Of a stretch of 64,000 bases of DNA, positions 47,135-57,415 are shown one piece after another. Origin of the DNA: Cynocephalus volans. Taxonomy: Eukaryota > Chordata > Mammalia > Dermoptera > Cynocephalidae. Location of the stretch: NCBI RefSeq assembly GCF_027409185.1, contig NC_084467.1, forward strand, positions 81,786,501 to 81,850,500, written 5' to 3'. Both the position numbers and the translations under genes were made by a program. Under the pieces are notes generated by a model. The model did not search any database, had not been told where the DNA came from, and saw only the letters and a program-made list of their open reading frames with translations. Each line of letters begins with the position of its first letter. Position 1 is the first letter of the stretch.

Positions 47135-50100
47135 CTGGAGATAGATAAAATAATTTTATTATAAAAGAGTGCTCAGAAATTTTAAGTTAATTTAAAACTG
47201 CTTCAAGTTTTTTTATCCAACCACAATTTTAAGATAGGTGCACAATTCAAGTAAGGGACAAGTACTGTTTACATTACCTAAAGAGTCTCCTCTGTAAGGT
47301 TTTATAATAGTTCTCCTAGTATGTTTAAATTACTGTTTATAAATAGCTGTTTAACAAAGGAACAAAGCTACTGTGAACTGAAAATAGGTAATATGGAAAC
47401 AGTGGCATAGAGCCAGGAATTTTACATGCATTTAAAGTTTTTTAAAAACCCAATTGATGATAACCTTTTAGGTATTTACCTATTAGATAATACACTGTTA
47501 TAATATTTTCTTCTTTGAATGTTAGTCTCGTCAATTTAGTATCTAGCAAAAATCCAATGTTTTTATCTCACAAAGTAGTAGTGAAATTTAAAAAATACGT
47601 TTTTATATGTGCATACTGTATAATCAAACTTTTGTATCTATAATACAAAAATGTTACAATAACACATTTAAAAAACAAGCTTACCAAGAGCACTCTAAGT
47701 TGCACATCTTCTGAAAAAAACTTTTTATAATAGGGTCCTGGTAAGATAAGTAATTTGAAGACCATAAAAGGCTTTATAAGTATAAGGTAAAATTAAGTTG
47801 AAATTTGAAATGTTGTCAAAGTATGGCAAAAGTAAGAAATACTAGAAACAGATTTTCCTGGATAATATGAATAAAATGCTTAGTTCAATGTAAGGCTTCT
47901 TGATGTAAATAATTTTTATTTTATGACCATACTCACCAGGATGTCTTCTAGTTTCATATCCAACATATCTGTGCCAGTAATATATTTCTTCCAGTCTTCC
48001 TGTTCTTGTGCTTGTTCTCCCATATTATCCAGGATTAATTCAAAGAAAATCACCTTCTCAGAAATGGTGCTGAATGTATTATCAAAGCAGAACATGTAGT
48101 CACCAACTTCAGTCTCTATACTGTATCAAAAAAAGTACATGTCTTTAGTTATCTGTACTTCTATTTGGGATCAAAGGAAAAACAACTAAAGGTAAAAAGA
48201 AGAAAACACATGATTTATAATAATTGGACAGCTTACCCACAGATTTCTTAGTATTGAAAGATAATCTAAGATTTCATAGGAAAGAGGCAGTCTGAAAATA
48301 CATACAATCAAGTACTTGCAACTTAGATGTGCCTGGCATTTACTCAGTAAATTATGGTAAATGATCTAATTCTTGGAAAAGAATATGATTAAAAACCTAG
48401 ATAACTCATAATAAACTTTAATATTTATAAATTATTATAAATAATTTTATTCTAAGTTCAATTCATATTCAAGTATGACCACCAATCTACCCTTCAACTG
48501 AGATTAATCTGTAAATTGAGTTTTGTTTTCAAAAGCAGTGATGGACTGTTCTAAGTGCTTTCTTCCGGGCCTCATACTGATTAAGTACATCTTCCTAATA
48601 CAATTTACAAAGGTCTGTGGCAACAACCAGAGCTTTACTCTAAGTGGCATTACCTTTACTGAATAAATGCCAATCACATCTAAAGTGAACTTATGATCTT
48701 GGTCTCATTAATTTCACATTCAAGATAATTGGCCTGGGCACGAGTAATCTAGCAAAGTAGTTTTCTAATGATTTTTTGTGGAAAGAAACTTTAACAAGCC
48801 AAACATTCCACAGGCTAATGACATTTACTACTGCTGGCCCCAAACAAAGAAACAAACACCACTTCCTTGAATGAATGGCAAAACTGTTCTACATTTTTAT
48901 AATATATCAATGAAGTGCCTGTCCTTCAGGCACTTCAGGTAGTAGCCAATACTTGTAATAATTCAGTTAATTATTTCACAAGAGACTATTAACACTTTAA
49001 GAAACTGGTCAAAAACCAACTAAAACACTCTTGTAAGTGTACCAAGTTTATAAAATTACCCTATGAGAACTACTGATTAAGATGATAAATACATATGACG
49101 GTGCTTCAAAAAGTTAGTGGAATAATAGAATTGAAAGATAATATGAATCCATGAATTTTTTGAAGTACGTTTATATATGGTCTTTTATTCAGTCACAGAG
49201 CAATTATAAACTACTAAGAATCTTTTATAAAAATTCATATAGGGCTGGTTGGTTAGCTCAGTTGTTTAGAGTGCAGTGTTGTAACACCAAGGTCAAAGGT
49301 TCAGATCCCCAAACTGGATAGCAGCCTCCCATTTAAATGAATTAATCTTGTCCCACAAAAAAATCAATTTTCTTATTCTAATGATACTTCTAATAAAGGT
49401 TTTGATATGGCTAGTTTCCTATTTACTAAGATGAGCTGACTTCTAAACCTCTCTGCATTTTAAACTGTTTACAACTCACTTCTATTCAGTTTCTTGAAGG
49501 TGGCTTCCACTGGATTTGCAGTGAGGGTCTGGAGTCAGAGTTGCTCTGGGTTAGTATTCCTTATCCTTTGTAGTACAGCATTAGGTTGTTATAGCCCTCT
49601 AAAATCTTGAATTTCATCTTTTTTAAAGTGGATGTTAACTTGCATTTACTTTTGTCTTGGAATATCTTGTCTATATTTCCCTTTGGATGACATGAAGCAT
49701 TATGCAGTCATGCTTGCCACAGGGAGGATCCAAGCTATACTTTTCATGTCAAGATCTTCAGTGAAACCTGTGAGTTTGGGGGCAAGTGTCACTTATCAAA
49801 GGATGCTGAGAGCTTACCGAAACTCAAGGCCTAAAACTGGGGCAAACTTCCTTCCAACTTTCCAGATTATGCCCTCAGCACTGCCTTGGAGTGAATACGT
49901 GTGAAGGCAATGAGATTCAAGAAACCAAGAAGGAATTGTAAAGTATTAAATTTAAAAAAAGAGACATTGTGTGTGTATACCATATGTAGCATTGCGCACA
50001 CAATCTACCATCTAGGCAGATTTCTATCTTCTTTATGTGACCCAAGGACCCAAGGGCCAAGCTACAAAAAACTGGGGAGAGGGAATATGAGGTGACATGG

Positions 50101-53100
50101 GGGTATGAGCTGACATTGCAAAAACAAATCTTTCTTACATCAAATGTGCCTTTCCTGCCAATGCCACATATTCAGTTCAGCAAAGAAAACCTGAATTGTT
50201 CTTTTGCTCCAACCTGAGATCACTGAGAACATTGTTTTCTTTTTGGGCATGCCCTTTTAGATTCACTACCTTTATCAACACAATATCCATTTAAAAATCT
50301 TTAGATCCTACTGTTTTGCCTCTCTCCAATCACTGGTATCTCTATTTTCCACCAATTCACTTTTATTTATGATGTATTGCCATGTAATGATTACTGACTT
50401 GACTTTTCACTTTTTTTAACGGCTCACACTATAAAAACACAGTTCAAACTTTTTGTTGTGACTATTCATGGAAGGTTGGTATAAATGACTTTGAAGTTCT
50501 TATTTCCAATGCACTGGATCACTAGATTTTCAGGAGGCTTGTATTTTCTATATCCTTCTGAATACAATATGTGATTCCTATCTTTTAAGGCAGTCTTCAT
50601 CTTCTTTTTTCTTATTTCCAACTTATTGTTTTTGTTTAAGCATAAAAGATATATAGTACTGTGAATGGATTTTAACATATATACTACAAATGGTAATAGC
50701 CAATACTTGTAATACCCCTTCCTAATTTACACACTTATTTTCACCTATTTTATCTCTTTTAATCCTTCCAAATTACATTTGGAAGTAGGCAAAATTGGTT
50801 TTTTCAAGGTAAGTAAAATGAGGTTCAAGCAGGTTAAGATGCTTGCCCATGATCATACAGTCTGTTATTGGCACAGATGAAGCTTGGTTTTCTGACTCTC
50901 AATTCATCTTTCTAGAATACGCTTAGGCATATCTGCATTCTTTGCAGTCTCCTCAATTATGACAAACCTTTGTCTTTTGAGGGTGTATTTAACCTCTGGA
51001 AGGAGCCTGAGCAAACACTGGTGAATACAGTGGGAAGCAATTTTAAAAAGAAAAAAATAGGGGCTGGCTGGTTAGCTCAGCTGGTTAGAGCTCAGTGTTG
51101 GTAACACCAAGGTAAATGGTTCAGATCCCTGTACCAGCAAGCTGCCAAAACCAAAACAAACAAAACCCCAAATGACATGAATATTAAGTATTATTAAATG
51201 CCCAGATGTGGGGCATTTCCTAAGGAAACCTTCCATCATATTCTGATTAATGTATCAGAGTCACTGTGACAGTAACTATAACTAGTAAACATGTCTATTC
51301 TGAAGGACAGCATTCACTTAGACCAAGCATTCTCAATGGGGGTGGTATTGCTCAGAAAGGAGAGAAAAATTCTTAAGATATTATAATGGTTTGTGGCCCT
51401 CCAAAGCTCTATCCTACCTGACAAAATCTTGTTACCTAGAAATAGATTTCTCTCATTGGATTTTCTTGGGTATCTCACAAGCAGCACAAGTTCATGGAAG
51501 ACACAAAATATATGCAAGAACAATGCTACTAAACAATGGTAAATTGATAGCTGTGACTGGAGGACTTTTGATTGATTCATTGATCTTGAAGTCGTATTGC
51601 AAGAGGTGGCTTGCAACATGCCCTACTGACCGTCACTGGCTCCTTGTGGATGTTTATGTCTGATCTTCAATGCTTTTTGAAGAATTAAATAAACTATATT
51701 TTATTATTTAATTCTTTTTTTTTTTTTTTTTTTCGTGACCAGCACTCAGCCAGGGAGTGCACCGGTCATTCCTATATAGGATCCGAACCCGCGGCGGGAG
51801 CGTCACCGCACTGCTAGTGCAGCGCGCTACCGAGTGCGCCACGGGCTCAGCCCTTATTATTTAATTCTACAAAGGTAATTCAACCCATCATTAATTATGC
51901 CAAGTGCTGAAAAAATTTCAACAATATCTGAATGACTAGTAGCTAGTTAAAATTAGTGCACCATATCAAGCTAAACTTTAAAGTTAATTTCACTAAAAAT
52001 CATTTTTAAGGAATTAATGATGGGTTGGCACCCTTGTGTTCCTTCTCCTCCTCTTAGACAACAATAACAGCAACAAAGAATGAAATTAAGGTAATTTTTC
52101 AATCATTTTACTTTTATTGGAAAAATAATTTGAATGATTTAAAAAATTTTAATTACATTGCTATTCTTATGTATTTATATAAATTGTTACTTTGCATATA
52201 TAATTGATACTATATATAAACACATAAATTGCATTAAAAGTTACTCAGAAAATAGTTATAAAGTTAAATTTAATGTTAACAGCTTTTTAATTTTTAATTT
52301 GGGTTTTAACTTTAGTCTTAATTTTATTAATTCAGCTTTAGTCATTCTTAACCCTGCATTGAGTAAAGAGAATAAACACTGTACTCTTTTTTTTAAGCAC
52401 AGATATACATATAGTACAGAAGTGGAAATGCAGTATATTTGTGGTATTAAAATTTCATGGAGGGATGACTAGAAAAATAATGTCTACAAAAGTTCCAAGG
52501 AGAGGAAGAAGGTAAAAATGAAAAGAAGTTGAGAAACACTGATTCAGATATAAGAGTTTCAGCATGCATATAAAAAATAAAAATGCCTTAACACTTTACA
52601 GTCATTCTTATATTAATATCTTTCTGAGTCCGTGTCGACTGCTTTTAGTAGAAAGGAATTTTATTGCTAAAAATGATGTAAAGTATTATCCAAATAAGAA
52701 TGCATAAAGTAAAATTTCCTTTCAAGTAGAACAAAGAGAGCCTAAATAGTCAAAGATGTGTAAGTTCTGGTGTTCATTAGGGTAATATTAATTCACTAGT
52801 CTAGGAAAATGCATTTATGTGTAACTCTTCATTCCAGGCAGTGCTAGACAAATAGATATTATTCAAGCTCTTTAGTGCTCTCTTTGGAGACATTTTTACT
52901 AACCCTGACTACTAGAAGGACAATATTTGTTTCAAAGATTATTTAAGGAAAAACCTATTTCAGTGTCATACTGAAATTTTTGTTGCCTTCACAAAATTAA
53001 TGTAGCTAAAGATAAAAGTTTTGTTTAAATCTAATTCTTAGAAAGTAGATTTGTAAATTTGGTGTAGTGATTAAAGAGTGAGTTGAACTGCCTAGGTTAA

Positions 53101-54960
53101 GATCCTGGCTTTGCTGTTCACCAGTTGTGTAACCTTCAACAACTTAACTAACTGTTCTATGTCTGTTTCCTCATTAGTAAAATTATTATTATGTACCTCA
53201 GGATTATAGTGAAGAATAAAAAAATTAATACATGAAAAGTACTTAGAACGCTGGCCTAGCACATCAAAAGTGTGTAATAAATGTGAACTTTATAAACAAT
53301 TCTTTTATCCTAATGGTTTAATGAGAGGTAATTTTATGCAAGAAAACAATTAGGTACCTTTTTCCACTAACAGTTAATTTTAATTTATCTCAAAAGGAGA
53401 GCAAATAATTGGGGAGAAATAAGAATTGGCAAACTTTGTACATTTTTTATATTCTGAAACAAAGAAGAGCTACATACATTTTAAATTTTTGTTCATACAC
53501 CTATTAAAGAAAAAACAGTTAATTCCACAAATATCAATCTAAACTGACTTTTACAATGACTATTTCTCTATGTATTAATAGTTTATGCAAATATTTTTCT
53601 GAGCCCTGCATAGGTAAAATGCCATTAAAAAAGCATTTTAAATGATTTTCTTAAAAAATTATGGTTGACACATTTTCCCCTCTCTTTCATTTATACATGT
53701 ATTCAGTGTTTACTGAGTATCAACTATGGGCCAGTCACTTTGGTTAACAAAGACAAATAATTATAACAATAGCTAGTACTTACAATAGTGCTATGTGCCA
53801 GGGATGTTCTAAGCATCATATGGTAGAAAGCAAGAGTTTTGGTTCATCCTGTCTCCACCCTGTATGTGTATTCCTGCAGACTTATTTAACTTCTCTGAGC
53901 CTCCTTGTCTGAAAAATGGGAATTGGGAATCAAAGAATCTATCTCATAGTGGGTTGGAAAGATTAATTTAGAAGCATATAACATAGCAATCCTAGTTTAT
54001 GGCAAATATTACATACTCCGTATTCACTCTTCCTCTTCCTAAACTCACAGTTTAGTTTTAACATAGTAACAATACTGACTAAAGAAAATGCTGTAGTAAA
54101 ATAATAGAACAGGACAGGGAAACATACCAGTGAGATATGAAAAGAGGAAAATGAGATGTAACGAGAGAATATATGGTCTTTATCAAACTCTGAACTCAAA
54201 GAGATATAGTATTTTATTTCTATATGGTTTCCTTTGGTCAGGTCTTTTACTTTTAGGCCTTCTAATTATCTAAAATGAGTGAGGTTTGAATTAAAAAAAC
54301 AAAACCAAAACAAAAATACCGCAATTTACACACACACAGATCTACTGTACTGTTGTGGGGTGTTTTTGGTGGTGGGCTGGTATAGGGATTGGAACTGGAC
54401 CTTGGTGTTATCAGCACCAAGCTGTAAACCAACTGTGAGCCCTTGTACTGTTGTTTTAAGAAAGAAAACTATGGACAAAACTGATACAGCCAGCAGGTCA
54501 AAAAACTTTAAGACACATACCTGGCACAGTAGCTTTTAGTTAAAATGGAAAGCCTGTGCTAGCCAGAAAGGCAAGTTTAAAATGCCACAATAGACTGAAT
54601 GTAATACCTAGGGAATAATAATTGATTTAACTAAAGCAAAGGAAAAATTTAGTCAGGATCAAAACAACATGCCTCAACAAAAAGAAAAGGGTTAATGGAA
54701 GATGTTTTAGTTTATAAGATGACCCATTATCAAAGACTGTTTAAAGTCAATATGGAATTACCTCATACTGATATTTAGTATCAAATGTTCTAAATTTCCC
54801 TGCCCTGCAGATAGCGCACTGGTATTATTTAGCTAAAAAAACTCAACAAAAAGATTACTTACGTGTGAACTCCGTCTGATTTTCTTTGTTCAAAAACTAA
54901 GGTTTTGCCTTCTGGAGAGGCAAGATGGAAATCAATATCTAATCCTGCTCCATCTAAAAC
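46916..54960 (-). CDS. TMED5: TMED5 (p24 gamma-2), 3' coding exons
   Basis: Type I membrane protein of the p24/TMED family that helps cargo, notably GPI-anchored proteins, into COPII vesicles and cycles between ER and Golgi. Exons on -: 54863-54960, 47937-48120 and 46916-47134. They encode residues 64-229 of a 229-residue protein. Visible: most of the GOLD domain ([32 protein letters not shown], with one of the two disulfide cysteines), a heptad-like luminal helix ([20 protein letters not shown]), one transmembrane segment (about 197-217, [20 protein letters not shown]) and a short cytosolic tail, [12 protein letters not shown], with the aromatic and basic residues used for coat binding. The exon encoding the signal peptide and first 63 residues is beyond 64000. 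The frame is intact. Confidence 0.96.
47937..48120 (-). CDS. TMED5: TMED5 internal coding exon
   Basis: 184 nt, residues 96-157. Acceptor gatacag, donor CTG|gtgagt. Ends the GOLD domain (C107) and starts the coiled coil. Phase 2 in, phase 0 out. Intron 47135-47936 has no recognised repeat. Confidence 0.97.
49097..49170. mobile_element. Mariner-type MITE (Hsmar2/MADE2-like), slightly truncated
   Basis: 'gacggtgcttcaaaaagtta' to 'tttttgaagtacg', with the internal 'attgaaagataatatgaatc'. About 74 bp; the left arm carries several substitutions. Confidence 0.65.
49242..49332 (+). mobile_element. t-SINE/CYN monomer
   Basis: 'gctggttggttagctcagtt', 'gtaacaccaaggtcaaaggt', 'tcagatccccaaactggata'. 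Degenerate and lacking a clear A tail. Confidence 0.8.
50740..50905 (-). mobile_element. MIR SINE (antisense)
   Basis: 'aaaatgaggttcaagcaggt' and 'gcttgcccatgatcatacag' match the antisense MIR core. Confidence 0.65.
51061..51172 (+). mobile_element. t-SINE/CYN monomer
   Basis: 'ggctggctggttagctcagc', 'ttggtaacaccaaggtaaat', 'agatccctgtaccagcaagc', followed by an interrupted A/C-rich tail (ccaaaacaaacaaaacccc). Confidence 0.83.
51324..52541 (+). mobile_element. hAT-like element, copy A, with a nested t-SINE
   Basis: Weak hAT-type inverted ends: left 'caagcattctcaatgg', right complement of 'gttgagaaacactg'. Candidate 8-bp duplication acttagac/attcagat with three differences. About 1.08 kb excluding the SINE; no convincing transposase. 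Paralogous to 33615-34460. Family not named. Confidence 0.5.
51716..51853 (-). mobile_element. t-SINE/CYN, internally deleted dimer class
   Basis: Antisense: T20, 'cgtgaccagcactcagccag', 'attcctatataggatccgaa', 'cgagtgcgccacgggctcag'. Perfect 15-bp duplication ttattatttaattct at 51701-51715 and 51854-51868. Same reduced second unit as 16377-16528; high GC and CpG, suggesting a younger copy. Confidence 0.9.
53060..53285 (+). mobile_element. MIR SINE
   Basis: 'aagatcctggctttgctgtt', 'caccagttgtgtaaccttca', 'tctgtttcctcattagtaaa'. Clear MIR pattern. Confidence 0.72.
53755..53985. mobile_element. Two adjoining MIR fragments
   Basis: 53755-53820 is antisense ('gtgctatgtgccagggatgt'); 53825-53985 is sense ('ttaacttctctgagcctcct', 'tctgaaaaatgggaattg'). 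Confidence 0.6.
54357..54443 (-). mobile_element. t-SINE/CYN monomer, truncated
   Basis: 'tggtggtgggctggtatagg', 'ccttggtgttatcagcacca', 'aaccaactgtgagccc'. Perfect 11-bp duplication tgtactgttgt at 54346-54356 and 54444-54454. Confidence 0.82.
54863..54960 (-). CDS. TMED5: TMED5 coding exon 2 (GOLD domain)
   Basis: 98 nt, residues 64-95 plus two bases of 96: [18 protein letters not shown], then [14 protein letters not shown]. Acceptor ctacag, donor AC|gtaagt on the - strand. Confidence 0.97.
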
Positions 54961-55374
54961 CTGTAGAAGAGCACATGAGAAAAACATATAAATTCAGAAA
55001 ACAAAAAAAATATAAAGTAGATCGAATGATGCAAAGATTTGCTTTCTAAACCTAGAGGGGTAAGTAAGAAAGCCAACAGTTATGTTAGGGCTAGAAAGAC
55101 ACTAAAAGATCATCTAGTTCAATTCCATCTATTTTTGGAACTTGTCCCTTTCTTACCCATTCCTGTTGCTATCACTTAAATTAAGGCCTTACGGATATTA
55201 CGCAGTACATCTTCCTAAAACAGTGCCTTCACTGAGAAGCCCTATAGAGCAAACAGAAACATTGAGGGCAGTTCAAATGCTGGGCTTTTTACTTAAAACT
55301 TAAGGTAATTCATGACATTTCTATATAGTTTTTTTGAGTTTGTTTTCTCTTCAATAAAATAATAATAATTACTA

Positions 55375-55990
55375 CTTAGCTTGGAATTCAAGACCTTCAT
55401 GCTCTGACTCCAACTGACTTCTTCAACATATTGTTCTACTGTTTCCCAGTATGAACTGTATATTCCAAGCAGGCCAGTTCACTTACTGGCCAGTGAACAC
55501 AATCTATTCCACTACAATCCCAAAATGTCCTTATAAACAAGATGATGATGATGATAATAACAGTGGCTAACAATTATAGTTTATGCCATTCATTAAGTGC
55601 TTTACGTGGATTAATTAAATTTATTCCGGACAACATTATTTTCATTTTTGTAACAAAACAAAACTTGAGGCACAGAGAAGTCACTTTTCAAAGGTGACAC
55701 AGTAAATAAGTGGCATGGTCAAAACTTGAAATGAATGCTCTGGAGTTATTTTTAATAAGCATGCTATGTTGCCTCTAGTGTTATTCCATTCTCCTGAATA
55801 GTTCCTCATCCAATTGTACCCATTCTTCAAGAGCCAGCCTAAGTCCTCTGAAATGTTCTCTGACTCCTCCTGCCCAGTTCTCTTATACTTTCATTTACAT
55901 TCCTATAGAATGCATGCCAATTCTCTCTGTTTCATACTTAATCATACATTATCTTGAACCTAAGCATCTTTTTTTAGTATTAGTACAAAC
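55375..55990 (+). mobile_element. L2 LINE fragment interrupted by MIR
   Basis: 'caagaccttcatgctctgac' and 'ctctgactcctcctgcccag' follow the L2 ORF end and 3' region. A MIR in antisense (about 55535-55775, 'acttgaggcacagagaagtc') lies in the middle. Confidence 0.6.
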
Positions 55991-56175
55991 TTGTAAGGTA
56001 CCTATTTATGGACATCTATGTGGCACATCCAACATAGATGATATAAGGGTTGAAAATTTTATACATTGCTCACTATTTTTATAACTCTAAGGGACTCGGT
56101 CCTAACAATGGTATTATCAGTTATGGGGGGGACACATGCAGATATTTAATAAATACATCTTTTTGCCATACTACG

Positions 56176-56576
56176 TGTATTAGTCCATTTCTGTTGCTTA
56201 TAACAAAATACACGGAACTGGGTAATTTGTAAGAAAATGAAATTTATTGCTTACAGTTTTGGAGGCTAGGAAGTTCAAAGTCCAGGGAACACACCTGGGT
56301 CTTGGTGATGGCGACAGTGACAAAGAGGTCTCACAAGGCAGGAAATAGTGGAGCAGGGACAGAGAGAGACTAACCTCCTCATTCACTCTTTTAAAAGCTC
56401 TCAGAACCATACCACTGACCACCATTATTAATCCACTCATTATAGCGTGGTTCTACAATCTAATCACCTCTTTTAAGGCCCCACCTTTCAATTACCATAA
56501 CAGGATTTCCCACTCTCAACAGTTACAGTGGGGATTAAGCCTCAGCTGGGGGACATCCAATCTATATAACACTACA
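56176..56576 (-). mobile_element. MaLR-type solo LTR (antisense)
   Basis: About 401 bp, from 'tgtattagtccatttctgtt' at its 3' end to 'cactaca' at its 5' end. Same family as 56695-57114, in opposite orientation and 118 bp away. Non-coding. Confidence 0.75.
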
Positions 56577-56694
56577 CAAATTGTATTAATGTTTCCTTGT
56601 AGATCTGTATCTGCCCATCTCCCTGTCTTCCTCTCTTCTGTCCTCACCTTTTCTCTTCCATATTTATAGGATTTGCTAAAATGCAAAAAGTACC

Positions 56695-57114
56695 TGTAGT
56701 GGATTGAATTATGTTCCCCCAAAACTCCCTGAAACTTGAATTGTGTCCCCCCAAGTTTTATGTGTTGGAAACAGCCCCCACTTGTACCTGTTAAGAGGGT
56801 AGGAAGTCCTGTTATGGTAGTTGGAAGGTGGAGCGATTGAAGAGGTGAATGGATTGTGGGACCATGCAGTAGTGAATGGATTAAAAATGGTGGTCGAGGG
56901 TGTGGTTCTAAGGGCTTTAAAAGAAGAGAGGCTGTCTTTTCTCGCTCTCTCTGCTACCACAATCTTGCAATGTGAGACCCCTGGGTCACTGTTGCCACCA
57001 CTAGATGGACTTTGGACTTCCCAGCCTCAGAAACTGTAAGCAATAAATTTCATTTTCTTTATAAATCACCCAGTCTCAGGTATTCTGTTACAGCAACACA
57101 AATGGACTAATATA
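56695..57114 (+). mobile_element. MaLR-type solo LTR (sense)
   Basis: 420 bp, beginning 'tgtagtggattgaattatgt' and ending 'caaatggactaatata'. Perfect 5-bp duplication gtacc at 56690-56694 and 57115-57119. An AATAAA lies at about 57041 in 'gcaataaatttcatt'. Non-coding. Confidence 0.8.
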
Positions 57115-57415
57115 GTACCTATTTGGAACACTATACAGTATAGCCTCTTAAAAAAACACCTTCATTCACTGGCTACTCTTTTTCTTTTTTAAATATTAAC
57201 ATTTACTTGTACATATTTGTGGGGTACAGTGTGTTGTTTCAATACATGCATATATGGTACAATGACTCACTTAAGGTAGATAGCATAGTTTTGGACTTGT
57301 CAGTCCACCATTTCTCCCAGCCAGTGGTAACCATTATTCTCTGTACTTCTATGAGAACCACTTCTTTTTTCTTTCAGATTCCACATATCAGTGAGATCAT
57401 GTGGTATTTGTCTTT

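Larger units (their letters stand above)
48121..54862 (-). other. TMED5: TMED5 intron between exons 2 and 3
   Basis: 6.7 kb holding a mariner MITE, four t-SINEs, a hAT-like element, and several MIR fragments. The parts 48130-49090, 49340-50730 and 52545-53050 contain nothing I recognise; the small ORFs at 49632-50095 have no domains. Confidence 0.7.

Noticed and set aside
49632..50095. Adjacent ORFs of 90 and 64 codons in a TMED5 intron
   Set aside because: No domain, no good start context, and no sign of conserved exon structure; not supported as coding.
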